Of a DNA stretch of 64,000 nucleotides, positions 23,639 through 34,044 are shown piece by piece. Each line of letters starts with the position of its first letter. Positions within the stretch are counted from its first letter, which is position 1. This DNA is from Aegilops tauschii subsp. strangulata (Eukaryota > Streptophyta > Magnoliopsida > Poales > Poaceae): the NCBI RefSeq assembly GCF_002575655.3, contig NC_053041.3:303770054-303834053 (forward strand), written 5' to 3'. A model generated the notes under the pieces. That model was not told the origin of the DNA, ran no database searches, and was given only the letters and a program-made list of their open reading frames with translations. The translations under genes and the position numbers were made by a program.

Positions 23639-26600
23639 GTGATGATTGCTATTGAGGATGGTGGTTATGAGTCCGCTAGTGACTATGATGAAGAGACTTT
23701 GGCTCTTATTACACGTGAAGAACACGGTGGAGATGATTCTGGAAATGAGACGCAATACATGGCTCCTGAAGACGCTGACAGGTATGAATGTTTAGTTGCT
23801 CAACGTGTTTTGAGTGTGCAGGTTACACAAGCTGAGCAAAATCAGTGGCATAATTTGTTCCATACAAAGGGAGTTGTGAAGGAATGTTCTGTTCGCGTCA
23901 TCATAGATGGAGGGAGCTGCAACAACTTGGCTAGCATGGAGATGGTGGAGAAGCTATCTCTCACCACAAGACCACATCCACATCCTTACTACATCCAATG
24001 GTTCAACAACAGTGGCAAGGTTAAGGTAACACGTACTATTCGTGTACATTTTAGTATCTTTACATATGCTGATTATGTTGATTGTGATGTGATACCTATG
24101 CAAGCATGTTCCTTATTACTTGGTAGACCATGGAAATTTGATAAAAAAATCTATACACCATGGTAAAAACAATCAGTATACTCTTGTTCATAAGGATAAA
24201 AATATTACTTTGCTTCCTATGACTCATGATTCCATTTTGAAAGATGATATTAATAGAGCTAATAAAGCAAAACAGGAGAAAAATAAGAGTGAAAATCAGA
24301 TTGTTGTAAAATAATTTGAGCAACAAATGAAACCTAATAATAAACCATCTAGTGTTGCTTCTGAAATTAAATTGAAAAGTGCCTGTTTACTTGCCACAAA
24401 ATCTGATATTGATGAGCTAGATTTTAGCAAATCTGTTTGCTATGCTTTTGTGTGCAAAGAGGCATTATTTTCATTCGAGGATGTGACTTCCTCTTTGCCT
24501 CCTGCTGTCACTAACATTTTGCAGGAGTTCGCTGACGTCTTTCCACAAGACGTGCCACCGGGATTACCACCTATTCGTGGGATTGAGCATCAAATTGACT
24601 TAATTCCCAGTGCATCGCTACCCAACTGTGCACCATACCATACCAATCCAGAGGAGACGAAGGAGATTATGCGTCAAGTCCAGGAGCTGCTCGACAAAGG
24701 TTATATTTGCGAATCCCTAAGTCCTTGTGTTGTTCCTATTATTCTAGTGCCGAAAAAGGATGGTACATCGTGTATGTGTGTTGATTGTAGAGGCATTAAT
24801 AATATTACTATTCGTTATCGTCATCCTATTCCTAGGCTAGATGGTATGCTTGATGAATTGAGTGGCTCTACAATATTCTCCAAAGTTGATTTGCTTAGTG
24901 GATACCATCAAATTGTATGAAATTGGGAGATGAATGGAAAGTTGCATTTAAAACTAAGTTTGGTTTATATGAGTGGTTAGTCATGCCTTTTGGGTTAACT
25001 AATGCACCTAGTACTTTCATGAGATTAATGAACGAAGTTTTACGTGCTTTCATTGGACGATTTGTGGTAGTCTATTTTGATGATATACTGATTTATAGTA
25101 ACTTTTTGGAGGAACATTTGGAACATTTACATGCTATTTTTATTGCTCTACGTGATGCACGTTTGTTTGGTAACCTTGGAAAGTGCACCTTTTGCACCGA
25201 CCGAATATCTTTTCTTGGCTATGTTGCTACTCCACAGGTAATTGAAGTTGATAAAGCCAAGATTGAAGCTATTGAGAGTTGGCCGCAGCCCAAAACGGTC
25301 ACACAAGTGAGGAGTTTCATCGGCCTCGCTGGTTTCTATAGGCGTTTTGTGCGAGATTTCAGCACCATTGCTACACCCCTCAACGAGTTTACAAAGAAGG
25401 ATGTGCCTTTTGTTTGGGGTACCGCACAGGAAGAAGCCTTCACGGCATTGAAAGATAAGTTGACACATGCTCCTTTACTCCAACTTCCCGATTTTAATAA
25501 GACTTTTGAGCTTGAATGTGATGCTAGTGGAATTGGATTAGGAGGTGTGTTATTACAAGATGGCAAACCTGTTGCATACTTTTCTGAAAAATTGAGTATG
25601 CCTGGTCTGAACTATTCTACTTATAATAACGAATTATATGCCCTTGTTCGGACCTTAGAAACATGGCAACATTATTTATGGCCCAAGGAATTTGTTATAC
25701 ATTCTGATCATGAATCTTTGAAACACATTAAAAGTCAATCAAAACTGAACCGTAGACATGCTAAATGGGTTGAATTCATTGAGACTTTCCCTTATGTCAT
25801 TAAACACAAGAAGGGTAAAGAAAATGTTATTGCTGATGCATTGTCTCGTCGTTATACTATGCTTTCACAACTTGACTTTAAAATATTTGGTTTGGAGACC
25901 ATCAAAGATCAATATGTGCATGATGCTGAATTTAAAGATGTATTGCAGAATTATAAGGAAGGGAGAACTTGGAACAAGTTCGTCATTAACGATGGACTGT
26001 GTTTCGTGCTAACAGGCTATGCATTCCAGCTAGCTTCGTTCGTCTTCTGTTGTTGCAGGAGGCGCATGGAGGAGGATTAATGGGACACTTTGGCATGAAG
26101 AAGACGGAGGATATACTTGCTACACATTTCTTTTGGCCAAAGATGAGACGGGATGTTGAGCGTTTTGTTGCTCGTTACACTACATGTCAAAAAGCTAAGT
26201 CACAACTCAATCCTCATGGTTTATATATGCCTTTGCCTGTACCTAGTGTTCCTTGGGAGGATATATCTATGGACTTTGTTTTAGGTTTATCTCGAACAAA
26301 GAAGGGGAGGGATAGCATATTTGTTGGCGTGGATAGGTTCTCGAAAATGGCACACTTTATACCATGTCATAAAAGCGATGATGTTGTTAATGTTGCTTAT
26401 TTGTTCTTTCATGAAATTATTCGCTTGCATGGTGTGCCAAATACTATTGTTTCAGATCGTGATACTAAATTTCTTAGCCACATTTGGAGATGTTTATGGG
26501 CTAAGTTGGGGACTAAACTGCTTTTTACTACTACATGTCATCCCCAAACTGATGGACAAACTGAAGTAGTCAATAGAACATTGTCTATCATGCTTAGGGC

Positions 26601-27450
26601 TGTTTTGAAGAATAACAAGAAAATGTGGGAAGAATGCTTGCCTCATACTGAATTTGCTTATAACCGGTCGCTGCATTCTACTACTAAGATGTGCCCTTTT
26701 GAAATTGTGTATGGTTTCCTACCTCGTGCACCTATTAATTTGTTGCCTCTTCCATCTTCGGAGAAGGTTAATTTTGATGCTAAACAACGTGCTGAATTGA
26801 TCTTAAAAATGCATGAGTTAACTAAGGAAAATATTGAGTGCATGAATGCTAAATATAAACTTGTTGGAGATAAGGGTAGAAAACATGTTGTCTTTGCACC
26901 TGGAGATCTTGTTTGGTTACATTTGCGTAAGGATAGGTTTCCTAATTTGTGCAAACCAAAGCTAATGCCACGTGCTGATGGTCCTTTTAAGGTGTTAGAG
27001 AAAATAAATGATAATGCATATAAACTGGAGCTGCCTGCGGATTTTGGGGTTAGTCCCACTTTTAACATTGCAGATTCAAAGCCTTATTTGGGTGAGGAAG
27101 ATGAGCTTCCGTCGAGGATGACTTCATTTCAAGAATGGGAGGACGATGAGGACATCAATACCATTGGTACACCCACAGCCCCTGCTGCTATACATACTGG
27201 ACCAATTACTAGAGCTCGCGCACGCCAATTAAATTATCACGTACTTTCGTTTCTTGGTAATGATTCTAATGTTCATGAGAATATGATGCTGCCTAAATTG
27301 GATACATTTGTTTTGCTTACAAATGAAGGGCCTGGCATGGATAAGAGGGATGAACACTGCAGCAAGACCAAGCATGGAGATGATGGCATGCGCAAGAAGA
27401 ACAAGAATGGAGTTACAAGTGATGATTTCAGGACTTTGAAGCCACCATAA
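23639..27450 (+). pseudogene. Element D pol (protease, RT, RNase H, integrase)
   Basis: The protease contains RVIIDGGSCNNLASMEM and SLLLGRPWKFD. RT contains VPKKDGTSCMCVDCRGINN and [11 protein letters not shown]. RNase H contains [20 protein letters not shown]. Integrase contains GHFGMKKTEDILATHFFWP, DRFSKMAHFIPCHKSDD, TIVSDRDTKF and HPQTDGQTEVVNRTLS. Breaks seen: an A-run frameshift near 24147, an in-frame TAA at 24312, a shift near 24916 in SGYHQI, and another near 26010. The final frame (25999-27450) runs past the LTR start at 27144, so about the last 100 residues, including GPITRARARQL, are encoded inside the 3' LTR. Confidence 0.9.
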
Positions 27451-28062
27451 GGAGTGCAAGAAGCCTTGGATGAAATATACAAGATGCCACTTCATAAATT
27501 TCGTCCAGAGGCTATTCTAGGTGCTGCGTCACCTTATTATTGGGCCAGGCCCATGTAATTTCGAAATACTTAAGTATAGGTTGTTTTTAGAGTCTGTATG
27601 TGTGGGGGAACACGAGTTAGGGTTGGTTTCGGACCCCTCCTCCAAGGTCCACGAAATTCCCCCCTCTTCCTCCATATATACATCCCATAGGGCGTCGTTT
27701 AGAATTTGGGTTTTGTTTAGATTAAAGTTCGACATAGCTGCAACTTCGCGTACTTCGTTTGTGTTCAACGACCAGATAAAGGCATCACAGAACCCCACCT
27801 TGATCAATAAAGCTTTCCTCTTATATTCGCAATATCTAGATTGCAATCTTAGTTTCTTGCTTGTTCTTCGTTTGCCTGCAGGAAACATACCTTCGTGGTC
27901 AGGTTGATCATGCTCCGGCGTGGTCAATAACCTCTCGGAGTTGGTTTAGCGATTGCTAAGGCGCGACGTCCTCGCACGTACGTAGTCGGATCGTCAAAGT
28001 TGACTTCGTCCAAAACGATAGCCACCATCTCATCGAAAGACGGGGCACCTTTGCCTCTATCA
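27144..28062 (+). repeat. 3' LTR of element D
   Basis: It starts CGATGAGGAC (T-to-C change of the terminal TG) and ends CCTCTATCA, followed by the CATGA duplication. Its first 307 bp are coding. Confidence 0.92.
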
Positions 28063-28253
28063 CATGATGGGGTTGGTAAATTAATAGCTTTTTTCACAAC
28101 TGAACAAACTTTAAACCGAGAATTGTATGGGCTGATCTACACCGTAATAAGTCGGCCCCACAAGATTAAAGACTCCTAATTACTGATTGGACGTGGGAAT
28201 TCCTTGGGAATCTAAAATTATTATAGGGGTATAGAGGTATAGATTGGCCTCAC

Positions 28254-29271
28254 CTAGTTGTTCCAGGCTAGAGCGTTGTCGGCGGTCTTCTTCTTCTTCT
28301 TCTTCTTCCTCTTTGGCCATTGAACACAAGCTAGAGCATTGTCGGCGGTCTTGTTCATGATGTTCATGGCAATAAACTCATCCAACACATCGCTTGAAGA
28401 AAAGGTGTGGAAGTCCAGTCTTTGACGGATCACGGAGGACATGGCCTTGTTGAATGGCATGATTGCCTTGAGAAACTTACGCTTGATCCAATCATCATAT
28501 GTATCCTTACTCCCATGATCTTGAAGAGCAACAACGAGAGTTATCAATCTCCGGTGGAGGTCACGAGGATCCTCATCGTCATTTGTCACAAACTCACCGA
28601 CCTCATCAAGAACCACCTCAAAGTTTGACCGTTGAATGCTCAAGCTTCCCTTGTACAAAGAGACAATATGTTCCCAACAATCCTTTGGACGAGAGAAGGA
28701 GCGCAAGTGAGCTAGGTCTTCGGGAGGCACCGCGGATTGAAGGATGAACAAGGTGGAGTGATTGTATAATTGTCCACCTCTTCTCTTGGGGTGAGGTTGT
28801 TTGGATCATGCGGTAGTAAGCTTGCTCAATTATTCTCCAAAGATTGGTTGAGTTGTGATTCAAATGAGACTTGATACAAAAAACCCAATTAGCAGAATCA
28901 TTCTTCACAAGCTTAGGAGGAGGACTAAGGTTGTCAATATGAGGTGTGGGGACCGGTCCTCCATAGACCGGGGGAGGGGCAACCGCGGCATGTGTGCTCG
29001 TCCCATTTTTACCTTGAGGGGAGGAAGTTTGAGTAGCTTTAGCCGTTTCCTTGCCGGAACTGGCCTCGGACTCCGATGCGGTGGGATTAACCACTTGCAA
29101 CGGACCGGTAGAAGTTTTCAACCCCTCAAGTAGCTCTTTAAACATGGACTTGACCTTGGCCATGATAGACGTCTTAAGTGAAGCCATAGCTTCATTTAAG
29201 TCGTCTCGGGTGACCGAATTCAACTCCACGGCCTCGGGTACTTCATCAACCCTATCCCCGTTGCCAACCAT
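28254..29271 (-). pseudogene. Element E gag
   Basis: It begins MVGNGDRVDEVPEAVELNS at 29271. After a Ser/Thr/Pro-rich linker it shows SANWVFCIKSHLNHNSTNLW, a Copia gag-type N-terminal motif. Following a frameshift near 28750 come SFSRPKDCWEHIVSLYKGS and TYDDWIKRKFLKAIMPFNKA. It ends at a Lys run from the CTT microsatellite. No zinc knuckle or protease is present. Confidence 0.8.
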
Positions 29272-29322
29272 ACTTTTTGGGTGGTGAAACGCTTAATAAA
29301 GAGACGAGGTTCTGATACCAAT

Positions 29323-30992
29323 TGAAAGGATCGATATGGTTGACTAGAGGGGGGTGAATAGGCAACTACCAATTTTTAACTTTACTTAACAAATTAGTTT
29401 TAGCAACAAATAGGTAGATATGCAACTAGGTGAGCAACCTATATGATGCTAGCAAACACAACAACTCAAGCAAGCAAAGGATACAACACAAATTAAGCTT
29501 GCACAAAGTAAAGGTAAGAAGTAACCATAAGTGGAGCCGGTGAACACAAGGATGTGTTACAGAAGGTCCTTCCCTTTGGGGGGAAGTGCATCTCCGTTGG
29601 AGCAGTGTGGAGGCACAATGCTCCCCAAGAAGCCACTAGGGCCACCGTATTCTCCTCACGCCCTCGCACAACGCAAGATGTTGTGATTCTACTAGTGGTG
29701 CCCTTGAAGGCGGCAACCGGACCTTTAGAAACAAGGTTGAGGCTCTCTCCACAACCAAATTGGAGGCTCCCAACACCACCACGGAGCTTCACCACAATCG
29801 AATGTGGCTCCGAGGTGACCTCTTCCGTCTAGGGTGCCCAAACACCCAAGAGAAACAAAATCCACACAAGAAAGTATGGGGGAACCAAATTTCCTTTGGT
29901 GGAAGTGTAGATCTAGGTCTCCTCCTTCAATCCCTAACAAATCAACAAGTTTGAGTGGCTAGGAAGAGAGATCGGGCAAGAAAGCTTGAAGGGCATTAAT
30001 GGAGGAGAGAGAGAGGCAAGAGGTAAGAAAGTAGGTGGAAGAGCCACCCCTTATATAGTGTCCCTCAAATCCAACTGTTACAACAGTTTTTACACTGGAG
30101 CGGTACAACTGCTATGCGTACCGGTACAACCGGGAAACACGGGTACCCCGCAGAAACCCTACCAAGCGATACAACCGGTGGCGTGGCCGGTAGTACCGGT
30201 CGTCAAGAAAAACCGGAACAACCACCCCACCACCGCCCAACAACCGCTTCACAGCAGATGGGGATCACCCCAATAGTGGTAGTCGGGGCGGTGGTTGCAC
30301 CGGTGCAACCGCCAGGACCAAGCACGAGTGGTGGCTAAGTCCCGAGCGGTACAACTGCTCCGTACCACCGGTAGTACCGCTCAAAATGAGTTGACCGGAA
30401 CAACCGGGCCACCACCTCCCAAGGACCGCCCCACGACACAGCCTAGTCAGGTGGTAGGGCGGTACTGGGCCGGTACAACCGCCTGAAGCTACTCTCTAGG
30501 GTTGGCCAGATCATAAGCAGTACAACCGCCCGGAGGCAGCGGTAGAACCGCTGGCATCAACCTGATAGTAGCAACCCCAGGGTATCACCCTTGGGACGGT
30601 AGTTGCACTGGACGTACCAGCCAGGCGGTACAACCGCTCGGCCCAACGGTACAACCGCTAGGGAGTAAAAACCACTGCTTTGATAAGAGTTTGAGGACCT
30701 CTCTCTCTCTCTATGAACGAAAGGATATGTAGCGGGGTGGAGAAGGAATGTGTACATGCATTGATTCACCCAATACCTTCCGATGTGGATTCCCTTTTAA
30801 TACTATGGGTTTCCTACGACCAAGAAATAAACATGTAGAAAACATCGTCGTCGTTCTTTTCCGTCCGGAGGAAATGCCTAATCGTGTTGTACCAAACAAA
30901 GCGTACCTGAAGAACTTGGCACACGATTAGACCACAAGGTGAGTTGTCATCATCACCAAAACACTAAGGTAGGAAATGTCCTAACACTAACA
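29323..30992 (-). repeat. 5' LTR of element E (about 1.67 kb)
   Basis: On the plus strand it begins TGAAAGGATCGATATGG and ends CCTAACA or CCTAACACTAACA, with ambiguous TG/CA ends six bases apart. The middle part holds many copies of a CGGTACAACCG motif. Confidence 0.7.
30100..30662. repeat. Cluster of CGGTACAACCG-like motifs in the LTR of E
   Basis: About a dozen irregularly spaced copies of CGGTACAACCG or close variants such as CCGGTAGTACCGG occur in ~560 bp. The motif is partly self-complementary, so the region could fold extensively or act as a clustered protein-binding site. Confidence 0.75.
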
Positions 30993-31198
30993 ACCATTAG
31001 TCATTTTTACTGGAGACCAAATGTGTGTGAACTCGTGAAAATAACCGCACAGGAGATGCAATGAGGCGCTTAAGCAAGGCAAGTGCACCACAAGCACGCA
31101 CTCAGGAGGACCGCAATTGGCGGGCCCCAACCACTAGTATTTAACATCACCAAATGTGCAGGGCGCATGATATGCTTCTAGCGGTCCAACATGTATTA

Positions 31199-32956
31199 GG
31201 GCAACTCCAACGCACGACCCCAAACGAACGTCCATTTCATCCGGGTTTCGTCTGTTTGGGTAGGAAAACGGACACACCCGTCAGCTTGTGGTCGTGCAGC
31301 CGTCGGTGCGCCCAACCGGCCCGCCGCATCCCAAACCGTCTGTTTATTCGGACTTGAAATTTAACACAAAAAACCCAAATAACCACTCCAAATGATATAA
31401 AAACATTAATATAAACATTAAAACGTCCACAGTAGCCAAGTTCACCATATTAATATAAAAAGAACTTTAAAAACATTAAAAATACTAGATAAGGCTCATC
31501 GCTGCTGCGGCCACCGTCATCTTCCGTAGCCGCTGTCCTACTCGTCGTCGTCATCGTCGTCGCTGGTGAGGTCGACGTATGAAGGTGGCTGCCATAGGTG
31601 GGCCGGCGGCCCCTGCCAGGCCGGAGGCGCCTACTGTAGTGGTTGCGGTGGCACCTGCACAACCTCCTCCCGTGGTGGGGACGGTGACCATGGGCTGGCG
31701 TCCACCTCAGCGTGCAAGACACGGTCTCCGTCCACGACCAGGACTGCCCGACCAATGTCGGGTTCCATCCCGTCGGCTCCTCCTCCCTCGGCACCTCTGA
31801 ACGGACGTCCTCCATGGCCTCCTCCTTGACATTGGCGTCCGGCTCTGGGAAGGCGACGTCGTCGGCCACTGACAGGGCCATCATCTCCTCGAGGCCCAGC
31901 CATTGGCGCTCGTCATGGGTGTGGAGGGAGTCCTCCATCACCTGCCACATGAGCTCCTCCTCCTCGGTCGTCATTGGCGTGGGTGGTGGCAGGGAAAGAG
32001 ACGGTGTAGGAGTCAGGTCGCGAACCAGCCTACGCCCGGGGGGCTGGGGCGGGCTGGGAGCGCGTGCGCGCAGCACACCCGCAGCAGGCTCGAAGCACGG
32101 TCGGCAAAGAAAGATTGCCGGCGGATGTCGTGCTCGTCACGGAGCCATGTATCCCAGAGCGGGGATTCGATGGCGTACCTCCAGTCATCGATGAGGTCCG
32201 GCGGCAGGCGAGCGCGGCGTCGATTGATCTCCTTGCGGCGGGCGTGGCCACTCACCAGGATCGGGGGAATGGGCACCCGATCCGCGGAGAGGTGCCAGTT
32301 TTTTGGGAGGTACATGTCGCTCCACGGCAGCGGCTTGCGCGTCTCCCAGTACCTCTTGCAGATCTCCGCCTTGACGTACGGCCGCATCTGAGGTGTTGCC
32401 CCGTCCGGCGAGATATGGAATGCGGGTGGAGATGGAGTGATGGAGCGGTGGCGGCAGCCGGACGACGATCCGGCCTCATGGCCGTGCCTCGTCTTGCGGC
32501 TGGGGAACCAGTGGTCAACCATTGTCGCCGGCGTGGGAGGTGGAGGAGCGGCAGGCTAGGGTTTGGTTGTCGGGGCTCGAGGAGGCACATGTCGTCGGGA
32601 GTGGAAGTGTGTACTCCCACCAGTCCATGACTTCCACATTAAAAAGGACGATGACCGCTCGACCGGGTGGCTGCCAGGCGCGTTCGCCCGTCCGTGCACC
32701 GTAAATGTGAATGGTGAGAGGTAGGTGGGCGACTGCCACGCGGGCTCGAGGCGGACACGGAGCGGGCGCGTGCGCGTCCGTTCGACGTCCGTGTGGACGC
32801 AAATCGGACGCACGATTGCGTGGAAAATGGGGCGGCCCGGATGCCAAACAGAAAAAATGTGGATGCGGTTGCGGTTGCACGTTGGGCCGTGCCGTCTGTC
32901 TGTTTGGCCCAAACGGACAAACATGCACCGAGTGGGGTCGTGCATTTGAGTTGCCC
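31199..32956 (-). mobile_element. PIF/Harbinger-type DNA transposon, 1758 bp
   Basis: The left end GGGCAACTCCAACGCACGACC and right end GGGCAACTCAAATGCACGACC (reverse strand) are terminal inverted repeats of about 23 bp with three mismatches. TTA target duplications lie at 31196-31198 and 32957-32959. TSD length and ends fit PIF/Harbinger. It encodes a protein other than the DDE transposase, so it is non-autonomous. Confidence 0.85.
31450..32525 (-). pseudogene. Non-transposase ORF of the Harbinger-type element
   Basis: The ATG at 32522 starts MVDHWFPSRKTRHGHEAGSS. The frame continues with KAEICKRYWETRKPLPWSDM and RRARLPPDLIDDWRYAIESP, and after a frameshift near 32040 with LMWQVMEDSLHTHDERQWLG and an acidic tail. 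I recall similar hydrophilic proteins with HDERQW and WSD-YLP motifs from many wheat-family loci, but no enzymatic domain is evident. No DDE transposase or Myb-like protein is recognisable. Confidence 0.55.
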
Positions 32957-33039
32957 TTAGTTCATCGGTTTGAAGGAAATATATTTGATCAAAGTACAAT
33001 AAACTTATGTAAGGAGATTATAAGAGTTAAAATATTATT

Positions 33040-33125
33040 TTTCTGCTGACATGGAAGGAAGAGAAGAGAAGAGAGAAGAGAAGCTGGCTACAGAATAAGA
33101 GCTAGTTGCAACATGTGCTCCTAAA
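33040..33125. mobile_element. Left part of a MITE interrupted by the Helitron
   Basis: The purine-rich stretch AGAGAAGAGAAGCTGGCTAC up to 33125 reads directly into 47713 onward. The joined sequence looks like a common grass MITE with AGAGAAGCTGGCT and GAGTGGGAGGTGGGC motifs. The left terminus is not clear. Confidence 0.4.
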
Positions 33126-33351
33126 TCTACACTACTATTAAACGAGAGAACTTGACGACGGCGGACGAAAACTCTGCCCGTACAAACAACCCACGCCCGC
33201 ACGAGTCTACATCTACAGGTAAACCCACGTCCTTTTCTCAAGAAAGAAAAAGTAACAACCCACGTCCAAATACACGGAGAGTCATACACGAAAACAACTG
33301 AGCTAAATTAGCGGGAATCAATCCAGGCTCGACGTCCAGATTACATGCCCC

Positions 33352-33435
33352 GTCGCTGCCCTGCGCAGCCGCTGAGGCACCCGACGACGGCCGCGACGTC
33401 GCTGCCCTGCGCAGCCGCCGAGGCACCCGACGACG
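33352..33435. repeat. 46-bp direct repeat in the GC-rich 5' region of the Helitron
   Basis: GTCGCTGCCCTGCGCAGCCG and following bases occur at 33352 and 33398. The surrounding 33340-33620 is GC-rich in contrast to the AT-rich rest of the Helitron and may be promoter or captured sequence. Confidence 0.7.
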
Positions 33436-34044
33436 AGGTCGCCGAGTCACTCGACGACGGCCACGACGACGTGTTGTTCCCCAACACAGGTGCAGCCGCA
33501 CAGACGCCCTGCCACGGCCGCGACGAGGAGCTCCTCGCCGACATAGGTGCATGCTCTTCTCTGACCTGAAGTTCGAAAGGCTTTTACATGCCGCTGCCGC
33601 CAAGGCTTCGTTAGGCTAGAAGACGCCTCCGCCCTGCTCCTTTGTCAACCTGTTCATGTGATCCATCAATTGTTTTGATTGAATGAAATTATGAAAAACA
33701 ACGAAAGTGTATGAACTGCTGAATTATGGCATGAAAATGCCTCATCAAGCTGCATATGAACAGGTTCAATTCTCAGTTCCAAATATGAACACACATAAAG
33801 TCACTCTGAGATACACCTACATGAATAGCATTACAAACTACTACATCCTGAATCATTGTTGCAGGTATATATATTAATGCAAAAGGAATTCAATTGGCGA
33901 CTGAGTATTAACAAAGCTTTCATGTTATACAGTAGGATGGAGTTGAACATAAAACACTACTCTGTCTGAGTTGTGGTAATAGTATTCCTTCAGTTACAAT
34001 TGTGTGATACCATTCTTGACATTCACAGGGTTGAAGGACTTCGT

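Larger units (their letters stand above)
28254..30992 (-). mobile_element. Element E: truncated Copia-type retrotransposon (5' LTR plus gag)
   Basis: On the minus strand it reads LTR (about 30992 to 29323), primer site TTGGTATCAGA (29322-29311), then gag down to about 28254, where it stops abruptly. The pol region and the second LTR are missing. A short duplicated segment (GCTAGAGCGTTGTCGGCGGT at about 28265 and 28330) and a CTT microsatellite mark the broken end. Confidence 0.8.
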
